From: Reyranella sp.
GTDB taxonomy: Bacteria; Pseudomonadota; Alphaproteobacteria; Reyranellales; Reyranellaceae
Direction of reading: 5' to 3'
Assembly (NCBI GenBank): GCA_021732285.1
Contig: JAKFVH010000288.1
Coordinates: forward strand, 1-64,000
Length of the DNA stretch: 64,000 bases
Positions 10,045 through 15,785 of the stretch are shown piece by piece (within the stretch, counting starts at the first letter, position 1; the number at the start of each line of letters is the position of its first letter). The notes beneath the pieces were generated by a model. The model had not been told where the DNA came from. It ran no database searches and saw nothing but the letters and a program-made list of their open reading frames with translations. A program made the position numbers and the translations under genes.

Positions 10045-11787
10045 TCAGCGCGGCAGATAGTGCGGATAGCTCGGCAGTTCGCCCAGCAGGAAACGCGACA
10101 GCAGTCGCGCCTGCATCACCAGCATGCGCCGCATGCTGAGCTGGTAGCCGAACACGGGATGCGTGGTCTCTTGCGATAGCCTGCGTTCAAACGCTTCGAC
10201 GAAGCGGCGACGCCCCGCCTGGGTGAGCGCAGTACCCGTCGCCGCCACGACGAAATCGCCTGGACCGACCTCGCCGGTGTTGATCGCCGACAAGACAACG
10301 GAGTCGGCGACGATCGGCCGAAACGGCTCCATCAGGTCGAGCGCCAGCGCCGGCCGACCGTAACGGGGTGCATGATAGAAGCCGCGGTAGGGGTCGAAGC
10401 CGACCGACGCCAGCGTGATGGTGAGATGGCGCGTCAGCATGGCGTAGGCCAGCGACAGCATGGCGTTGACCGGGTCGGTCGGCGGCCGTCGGTTACGGGC
10501 GTCGAAGCGGAACGGCGCCAAGGCACCCTCCGCCCTTTCTGGCTTGTCGCCTGGTGGGCTGATCAGGCCGGCGAAGGCGCGGAAGTAGACGGCGGCGGCG
10601 TCGCCCTCGATGCCCAGCAGCGCCGCGAGCGTCGCCGCTCCACCGGCGGACTTGCGCGCCGCGCGGAGACGATCGAGCGCGACCTTCCGCTCCTCGGCGG
10701 GGCCTCGCCAGTTACGGCGCAGGATCGTCCGCTGGTTGGTGATCTTGGCGGCGACCAGCTCCCGGGCAAAACGCAGGCAGGCGGCCTCGTCGAAGCTCAG
10801 GCGATACTGCGCGGTGCGGATCTCGACGTTGCGATGGCCGACGCCGTGGGCCATGCCGCGAAACCAGCCGCCGTGGCTGTGGAAGGTGACCGGGATCTCG
10901 CGCTCCATCAGGGCGGCGAGCGCCGGCGTGGTGATCGAGACATTGCCGAACAGCGCCACGTCGGAGACGTCGATCAGTCGCACGCGTTGATCGCCCTTCT
11001 CCTCGTCGGCGATCTTGAGCGTCTCACCCTCCTTGCCAATGCGGGCCAGCTGCGACTGGACGACGAGCGGCAACGCCTCGTCGACCGGCGTAGCGATGGT
11101 GCGCGGCGCCAGAGAGGAACCCGACAGCGCGCGAACCTCGTCGGGCAGGCAGATGGTGACCAGCGCGCAACGCGGGCATTTCGGGCTGTCCTTGAGGGGC
11201 GGCGGAATCCGGCCCTGGGACACGGTGAGGCGTAGCTCGCTCACAGCGGCACGTGCCGCCGCGCGCAGCGCCTCGTCGAGCACGACGCGGACGCGTTCGC
11301 GGCTTTCGGCGTAATAGATGGCGCCTTCCTCGACTCGATAGCCGTGCTCCTCCAGCAGCAGCGCCTGCAGGCAGACCTGGATACGCTCAGGTTCGTAGGC
11401 GCCTTGCGCCACGTGGGGCCGCCGGCCGCGCTTGTAGTCGATCGGCGTGACGACGCCGTCCTCGGCTTCGGCGACGTCGAGCTTGGCGATGACGCCCAGC
11501 GTCTCGGAGGAGAGTGTCAACGAGCGGCTGACGACCTTGTCGGCGGTCGTTTCGTCATCGGACGCAAGCGCCTCGGGCGCGGGCAACGGGGCACTCGGTC
11601 GGTCGACGCGGCCATGGACGCGCTTACCCTCGGCGGTGTCGCCGGTTTCGGCCCATTCGCCCTGTGTCCACATGAGATAGGCGAGTCGTGGGCAATAGAC
11701 GAACTCGTTGACCATGCGCGCGGGCACCAGCGGCGTCTCGCCCGTCGCCGCCGGGGCCGGAAGATGCAGCTCGAGCTGGTCGTCCAT
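10045..11787 (-). CDS. cas4-cas1: Cas4-Cas1 fusion protein
   Basis: 580 aa. The N-terminal roughly 215 residues are a Cas4 RecB-like exonuclease: YCPRLAY near the N-terminus, the DYKRG nuclease motif and CPRCALVTICLPDE with the Fe-S cysteines. The remainder is Cas1, with a Glu in LLGIEGDAAAVYFRAF and the His/Asp pair in GFYHAPRYGRPALALDLMEPFRP. Such fusions are a known trait of type I-G, where Cas4 selects PAM-proper spacers. I prefer the ATG at 11787, preceded by GAGGGAAAGG, over the track GTG at 11814. It is transcribed away from the TA pair. Confidence 0.95.
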   Translation of the reverse strand: MDDQLELHLPAPAATGETPLVPARMVNEFVYCPRLAYLMWTQGEWAETGDTAEGKRVHGRVDRPSAPLPAPEALASDDETTADKVVSRSLTLSSETLGVIAKLDVAEAEDGVVTPIDYKRGRRPHVAQGAYEPERIQVCLQALLLEEHGYRVEEGAIYYAESRERVRVVLDEALRAAARAAVSELRLTVSQGRIPPPLKDSPKCPRCALVTICLPDEVRALSGSSLAPRTIATPVDEALPLVVQSQLARIGKEGETLKIADEEKGDQRVRLIDVSDVALFGNVSITTPALAALMEREIPVTFHSHGGWFRGMAHGVGHRNVEIRTAQYRLSFDEAACLRFARELVAAKITNQRTILRRNWRGPAEERKVALDRLRAARKSAGGAATLAALLGIEGDAAAVYFRAFAGLISPPGDKPERAEGALAPFRFDARNRRPPTDPVNAMLSLAYAMLTRHLTITLASVGFDPYRGFYHAPRYGRPALALDLMEPFRPIVADSVVLSAINTGEVGPGDFVVAATGTALTQAGRRRFVEAFERRLSQETTHPVFGYQLSMRRMLVMQARLLSRFLLGELPSYPHYLPR

Positions 11788-11944
11788 GCCTTTCCCTCGC
11801 AGGCGTGGTCGCACCGGAACGCGACTATATGGGGTATTTTTCTGTTGAATACAACCTGCCTCGATGGGACCTCTGCCAGACAGCAGGGCGACAGCGGCCG
11901 AGGAGAAGGGCTCTTGCGATCATGCCCGTTCAGGCATATCTAGG
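11788..11944. promoter_or_regulatory. Divergent promoter region between cas4-cas1 and the toxin gene
   Basis: 157 bp. The AT-rich stretch 11822-11862 contrasts with the GC-rich surroundings. A TATAGT -10-like hexamer on the minus strand (11829-11824) could serve cas4-cas1-cas2. The short stretch GCGGCCGAGG near 11894 resembles part of the repeat but is too weak to call a second degenerate repeat. Confidence 0.35.
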
Positions 11945-12349
11945 ATGACCGGGAAAGCGGACGATCCCGCCGGCCCACGCAAGCCGGTCCACTGGATGGG
12001 CAGCAGCAAACGCGATTTGAGCGGCTTTCCGCGCGAGGTTCGCTGGGAGGTCGGCGGTGCGCTCTGGCAGGCCCAGCTCGGCGGCAAGGCACACCACGCG
12101 AAGCCGCTCAGGGGGTTCGGTGGCAGCGGCGTGCTAGAGGTCGTGAGCGACTTCAACGGAGACACGTTTCGAGCCGTCTATACCGTGCGCTTCGCGAGGG
12201 CCGTCTATGTGTTGCATGTCTTTCAGAAGAAATCCCGGCGCGGCATCGCAACCCCGAAGGCCGACCTGGACCTGATCCGCAGAAGGCTCCGCCAGGCAAC
12301 AGAGGACTACGAGACATGGTCAAGAAGCGCCAAGAACGGATCGAAGTGA
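11945..12349 (+). CDS. HigB/Gp49-like RelE-superfamily toxin
   Basis: 134 aa from the ATG at 11945; the track extends to 11864 but the upstream residues look non-native. KPVHWMGSSKRDLSGFPREVRWEVG followed by FRAVYTVRFARAVYVLHVFQKKS is the phage Gp49-like/HigB fold (RelE superfamily mRNA interferase). It overlaps the antitoxin gene by 34 bp in toxin-first order, the HigBA arrangement. Placed inside the cas locus between adaptation and effector genes, it may act as an addiction module stabilising the locus (inference). Confidence 0.85.
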   Translation: MTGKADDPAGPRKPVHWMGSSKRDLSGFPREVRWEVGGALWQAQLGGKAHHAKPLRGFGGSGVLEVVSDFNGDTFRAVYTVRFARAVYVLHVFQKKSRRGIATPKADLDLIRRRLRQATEDYETWSRSAKNGSK

Positions 12350-12666
12350 CACGGGGCACCGGCAACGTCTTTGCCGACCTGGGCTTCGCCGAGCCGGAGG
12401 AAGAGGCCACCAAGGCTCATCTCCTGATGCTCATCCAGCAGACTCTAAGGCGACGGCGGCTGAGCCAGACCGTGGCAGCGGTCGTCATGGGCATCGATCA
12501 GCCCAAGGTGTCGGCGCTGCTCAAAGGGCGTGGTGCCAATTTCTCGAGTGCGCGACTGATGCGGTTGCTGACGCGACTCGGCCAGGATGTGGACGTGACG
12601 GTGAGGATGGCGCCGCGCGGCCGCAAGCACGGACGGATTCGGATCGTTGTGGAAGCGCGAACATAG
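12316..12666 (+). CDS. HigA-like XRE-family antitoxin
   Basis: 116 aa. A C-terminal helix-turn-helix of the XRE type spans about residues 38-95 (LRRRRLSQTVAAVVMGIDQPKVSALLKGRGANFSSARLMRLLTRLG). It follows and overlaps the toxin gene, as in HigBA pairs. It is expected to bind its own promoter and neutralise the toxin. A role as a cas-locus regulator cannot be excluded. Confidence 0.85.
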   Translation: MVKKRQERIEVTRGTGNVFADLGFAEPEEEATKAHLLMLIQQTLRRRRLSQTVAAVVMGIDQPKVSALLKGRGANFSSARLMRLLTRLGQDVDVTVRMAPRGRKHGRIRIVVEART

Positions 12667-12722
12667 GAATGCCCGTCACTTGGCATTAGACCGATCGCCG
12701 ACATTGAAGTAGACGGAACGAG

Positions 12723-12805
12723 TGGCCCTGGTCGGATTCGAACCGACATGCCCGTCCGGCGGCGATTTTCTAGATCGCTGTGTCTACCGATTCCACCACA
12801 AGGCC
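12723..12805 (-). tRNA. Leucine-type class II tRNA with AGA anticodon position
   Basis: The minus strand folds as a tRNA: acceptor GGCCTTG/CAGGGCC with A73, D-arm GTG-GAATCGGTAGA-CAC, anticodon stem GCGAT/ATCGC, long variable arm GCC-GGACG-GGC and T-arm GTCGG-TTCGAAT-CCGAC. The D-loop, A73 and variable arm are leucine-like. The 7-nt anticodon loop is CTAGAAA, which puts AGA (a serine UCU reader) at positions 34-36; a normal Leu-UAG loop would be CTTAGAA. The CCA end is not encoded. This may be a missense, minor or decaying tRNA. It lies inside the cas locus. Confidence 0.85.
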
Positions 12806-12807
12806 GG

Positions 12808-12837
12808 CCTACTTCCTAGCAGCGCTCAGGAAGTAGG
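12808..12837. repeat. Perfect 10-bp inverted repeat between tRNA and regulatory target
   Basis: CCTACTTCCT (12808-12817) and AGGAAGTAGG (12828-12837) with a 10-nt spacer. It sits 3 bp upstream of the tRNA 5' end and within possible core promoters of both strands (minus-strand TTGACC at 12841-12836, a -35 candidate for the tRNA). It could be an operator or a hairpin in a transcript. Confidence 0.5.
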
Positions 12838-12850
12838 TCAAACAGCTCAT

Positions 12851-12875
12851 ATACACAAAATACTTCAGATACCAC
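12851..12875 (-). promoter_or_regulatory. Predicted target (protospacer) of the crRNA-like guide
   Basis: Read on the minus strand from 12875, this 25-nt segment matches the first 25 nt of the spacer-like segment at 12954 at 21 positions. Mismatches fall at 6, 12, 15 and 21. Just 5' of it on the same strand is TTC, a type I-like PAM (TTN is the PAM I recall for the Geobacter I-G system). It lies between the tRNA and the SD/ATG at 12877-12890, so bound Cascade could block promoters in either direction. Confidence 0.75.
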
Positions 12876-12876
12876 G

Positions 12877-12908
12877 AAAGGACGTGTATGCTCAGAAAGA
12901 AGGGGCGG
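12877..12908 (+). other. creT-like translation start: SD, ATG and rare AGA codon
   Basis: AAAGGA (12877-12882), 5 nt, then ATG at 12888 followed by CTC AGA AAG AAG. The frame stays open to 13259, but its protein has no family character and overlaps csb1, so a real protein is doubtful. In known CreTA modules the toxin is a short RNA with a strong ribosome site and rare codons (AGA) early in a mini-ORF, repressed by the crRNA-like CreA encoded just downstream. The arrangement here is the same; toxicity is inference. Confidence 0.45.
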
Positions 12909-12919
12909 CAATCTGTCGG

Positions 12920-13013
12920 CAATCCGAGGCAGATGCCTCGGCCTCATAGAAGCGTGGTTTCTGACGTCTTTTGGGTATCACACAACCAGCGATCCGATCG
13001 ATTGCCGTCTCTT
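12920..13013 (+). ncRNA. crRNA-like regulatory RNA gene (CreA/CreR-type): degenerate repeat plus spacer
   Basis: 12920-12953 is a diverged copy of the array repeat in crRNA sense: 28 of 30 positions outside the loop match, the CCGAGGC/GCCTCGG stem is intact, the loop is cut from 6 to 4 nt (AGAT) and the handle is ATAGAAGC instead of ATTGAAGC. A spacer-sized segment follows (12954-about 12990), then a weak second half-repeat (ATCCGA...GCC, about 12992-13013). It lies 71 bp before csb1 on the opposite strand sense to the array. Csb2 should be able to process it and load it into Cascade. Confidence 0.85.
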
Positions 13014-13083
13014 CGCTCTTTGGAATATTCCCCTTCACGAAGAGTTCATACTATGTTCTTTTCTACCATGGGAGGTAGTGGGA
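13014..13083 (+). promoter_or_regulatory. csb1 upstream region with a palindrome and strong RBS
   Basis: GGAATATTCC at 13022-13031 is a perfect 10-bp palindrome, and TGGAATATTC (13021-13030) recurs across the csb1 start codon (13085-13094). GGAGG at 13071-13075 is 8 nt before the ATG at 13084 and decides that start over the track GTG at 13078. A weak -10 (TACTAT near 13049) may be present. Confidence 0.45.
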
Positions 13084-14313
13084 ATGGAATATTCAACATT
13101 GGCGGAAGCAAGCCGCGCTGCCGCAGCATTGCGTCGAAAGCGTCTCCTTCAGCCGGCAGGCGGCAAAGGAGACAAACTCTTTCCTCCAACCTACCCCGAA
13201 GAAAGACGAGGGCAGGGTCCGCGGCATGTCTTCGAACGGCGACGGATCGACAGCCGTGAAGTTTGGTGCGTTCTTCTCGATAGCGTGCAGAGCCAAGCCA
13301 ACAGGCTGGAAGAGGCCTTGCTTACAGCTATCCGCGAAGGCTCGATCGAACTGCCGTATGTTACCGTCGATTTCTCCAATGCAGGGCTGTCGGGACTCAC
13401 CGAGATCACGTCCCTAGACGCTCCTCATCGGGTCTACGACGCAATCCTGCGTGACAGCTCGCTCGACGGCCAGCCCTTCATGAGAAGCCCCCTCGGTCTT
13501 CGCTTGGCCGAAGCGAAGCCCACAGACGCAACGGCTCTGCTGGAAGCCTCGCCGACCGCACTGCTGTTTGGGGCGTGGCATTCGACTGGCGGAGGCGGCG
13601 GACTCGGAGCAAAGTTTCCACGCAGCCTGGTCTCGGAAATCATCGCCATCGACGTACCGGTCGAGGATGGGCCGGCCGATCCGCGCACGGGGGAGATCAC
13701 CGAAGTACGCACGTCCGGCCGCAGGACCGGCAGCCGAATCGATCCGCTTGGCGTGCTGCGCAAGGTCGAAATCTTCAAGAGCCCAGAAGGCTGGGACGTC
13801 GTGAAAGAGCGCGCAGGCAAGGGCGCCAAGCCGGCCCGCCCCTCGGAGATCAACCATGGCAACATTGCTCCCACGGTCCAACCGCTGGGTGTCACCTGCG
13901 ACCATGCCGAGCATACGGCGGTGTTGAGTTTCGCCGGCCTGCGACGACTCGGTTTCGGTGGTGGTCAGAAAGATTCTGCCGCCCGGACGTTGCTCGCTGC
14001 ACTTGGTATCGTGTCGCTCGTCGAGCAGGACGCCTCCGGATACGCGCTGCGCTCGCGATGCGACCTTGTTTGCGAGGGGAAGGCGCCGTTCGAGCTCGTC
14101 CATCGGGACGGGACGACGAAGGCGATCGATCTGGACCGAGCCGCGGCGCGCAAGCTTTACGTGGAGGCGCTGGCAGCAGCGAGGCAAGCCGGCCTCAGCC
14201 TGCCGTCGGAGCCGATCCGGCTGAGGCCTCAGGACAAGCTCATCGAGATCGTGCGTCGCAGCCAGGCGTTGGCGCTGGAGGGCGAAGGCGGCGAAGCCGA
14301 TGCGTCATCATGA
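13084..14313 (+). CDS. csb1: Type I-G Cas7 (Csb1, GSU0053 family)
   Basis: 409 aa, backbone subunit of the type I-G Cascade that coats the crRNA. Family features seen are an N-terminal FPPTYPEERR segment, the glycine-rich LLFGAWHSTGGGGGLGAKFPRSLVSEIIA region and a C-terminal CDHAEHTAVLSFAGLRRLGF stretch. The start is set by GGAGG 8 nt upstream. It is the first gene of a four-gene operon and overlaps csb2 by ATGA. Its 5' region carries the crRNA-like regulatory element. Confidence 0.9.
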   Translation: MEYSTLAEASRAAAALRRKRLLQPAGGKGDKLFPPTYPEERRGQGPRHVFERRRIDSREVWCVLLDSVQSQANRLEEALLTAIREGSIELPYVTVDFSNAGLSGLTEITSLDAPHRVYDAILRDSSLDGQPFMRSPLGLRLAEAKPTDATALLEASPTALLFGAWHSTGGGGGLGAKFPRSLVSEIIAIDVPVEDGPADPRTGEITEVRTSGRRTGSRIDPLGVLRKVEIFKSPEGWDVVKERAGKGAKPARPSEINHGNIAPTVQPLGVTCDHAEHTAVLSFAGLRRLGFGGGQKDSAARTLLAALGIVSLVEQDASGYALRSRCDLVCEGKAPFELVHRDGTTKAIDLDRAAARKLYVEALAAARQAGLSLPSEPIRLRPQDKLIEIVRRSQALALEGEGGEADASS

Positions 14314-15785
14314 CGTTGGTCCTCGAAATCGAGCATCTCCTCGGCGTCGCCTTTGCCGCCCAAAGCCAAGCAAGCACGCTGCCCGACTGGCCGCCCCAGC
14401 CGGATCGCGTGTTCTCGGCGCTTGTCGCGTCCTGGGGGGCACGGGGTGAGCGGGCCGAGGAGCGACGCGCGCTTGAATGGTTGGAAAGGCAGATCGCCCC
14501 CGAGATCGACGCCAGCGAGGGCTTTCCGCGCAGTGCCGCGACTACTTTCGTTCCGCCGAATGATCCGGAGTCCGGCCGCGTCGGCAATCGTGCCGTCATG
14601 CCCGCGTTCCGTCGCAGGCAAGCCCGCCGTTTTCCGGCGTTTCGGCCCCACGACCCAACGGCACGGTTGATCTGGCACGATATCGTCGCGGATCCCGAGA
14701 CACTGTCTGCCTTGAATGCGCTCGCCGCAGACACTTCCTACGTTGGTCATTCGGCGAGCCTTACCCGATGCCGTTTCCGCGTCGACGTTGCCGCCGATCG
14801 CGCCGCGCCCTCACGTCGGCGCGTCTATCCCGGAAGGCTGGCAGAACTGGAGCGTGACTTCCGGGTCGGGCGCCGCCCAAGCGGGGGTGAAGAGGTCTCG
14901 GATGCGCCGCCGAGACAGGTCTCCATCCCAGGAAGCGTGTTTGCCGATCGATGGCTGGTCCTGGAACACGTCAGTGGCGAAATGCCGGACTTGCGTGCCA
15001 CCGCTCTCGTTGGCAAGGCGCTGCGCCATGCCTTGATGGCCGGATATAAAAGAACGACCGGCGAAGCCAGCATTCCAGAAGTGGTTTCGGGACATGCGTC
15101 CGATGGCTCTCCGCTGCTGCGAGAACATCTCGCAATCGTGCCCCTTTCCTTCATTGGATCGCGCTACGCCGATGGACGCGTCCTCGGATTCGCGCTGGTT
15201 CCTCCGGACAACGGTGCGCTACTGGATGAAAGTCGGTTCCAAGAAGCCGTTCGCGCGGTCTCCCCTTGGAACGAGAAGAATGGGCGGCGCGAGTTGCGGC
15301 TGATGGGCGCCGGATTCGACACGACATTCTCATTGTCACCGCAACAGGCGCCCCGATCATTGGAGCCCGGGCCTTACATCGCGTGCGCGCACATGTGGGC
15401 CTCCTGCACACCGATCGTGCTTGATCGCCACGTCAAGTCCTCAGGGAACGAGGCACGGGACTTGGAGATGCAGGAGCTGATCGTACAGGCCTGCCTCAAT
15501 GTCGGCCTGCCATCGCCAATGCGTGTCCGCAAGGATGGTGCAGCCGACAAGCTCGCGATCGCCGTCGGCAAGCACTCGGCATTCGAAGGCGTACCCCCGG
15601 CGTATCCATCCCGCAGCACTCCACGATGGATGCGCTGGCGGCTGCCCCAAAGTCTGGCCAGCCGCCAATTGGTTCATGCCGTGCTCGAGTTCGAGCAGCC
15701 GGTACGAGGGCCAGTGATCCTGGGTGCTGGTCGGTTTAGCGGACTGGGGCTTTGCCGCGCCCTCGATCCGGAGGAGGCGGGATGA
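14310..15785 (+). CDS. csb2: Type I-G Cas5/Cas6 protein (Csb2, GSU0054 family)
   Basis: 491 aa from the ATG at 14310 (ATGA overlap with csb1); the longer track ORF starts inside csb1. The N-terminus MTLVLEIEHLLGVAFAA with a PPQPDRVFSALVASWGARG motif is typical Csb2/Cas5-like RAMP sequence. The C-terminus ends in a GAGRFSGLGLCRAL glycine-rich RAMP loop. Csb2 combines Cas5 and Cas6 roles: it holds the crRNA 5' handle and cleaves the repeat. No separate cas6 exists here. Confidence 0.9.
   Translation: MTLVLEIEHLLGVAFAAQSQASTLPDWPPQPDRVFSALVASWGARGERAEERRALEWLERQIAPEIDASEGFPRSAATTFVPPNDPESGRVGNRAVMPAFRRRQARRFPAFRPHDPTARLIWHDIVADPETLSALNALAADTSYVGHSASLTRCRFRVDVAADRAAPSRRRVYPGRLAELERDFRVGRRPSGGEEVSDAPPRQVSIPGSVFADRWLVLEHVSGEMPDLRATALVGKALRHALMAGYKRTTGEASIPEVVSGHASDGSPLLREHLAIVPLSFIGSRYADGRVLGFALVPPDNGALLDESRFQEAVRAVSPWNEKNGRRELRLMGAGFDTTFSLSPQQAPRSLEPGPYIACAHMWASCTPIVLDRHVKSSGNEARDLEMQELIVQACLNVGLPSPMRVRKDGAADKLAIAVGKHSAFEGVPPAYPSRSTPRWMRWRLPQSLASRQLVHAVLEFEQPVRGPVILGAGRFSGLGLCRALDPEEAG

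Noticed and set aside
11870-11925. Possible second degenerate repeat upstream of the toxin gene (GCCTCGATGGG, GGCCGAGG)
   Set aside because: Only short pieces of 8-10 nt match, with no ordered stem or spacer; chance is likely in GC-rich DNA.
13014-13083. csb1 promoter as the target of the crRNA-like guide
   Set aside because: I compared the guide with both strands here and found no seed match comparable to the 21/25 match at 12851-12875.
12888-13259. 123-aa ORF across the regulatory repeat and the csb1 start
   Set aside because: Passes through the repeat hairpin, overlaps csb1 in another frame and shows no protein-like character; only its 5' translation start is of interest.
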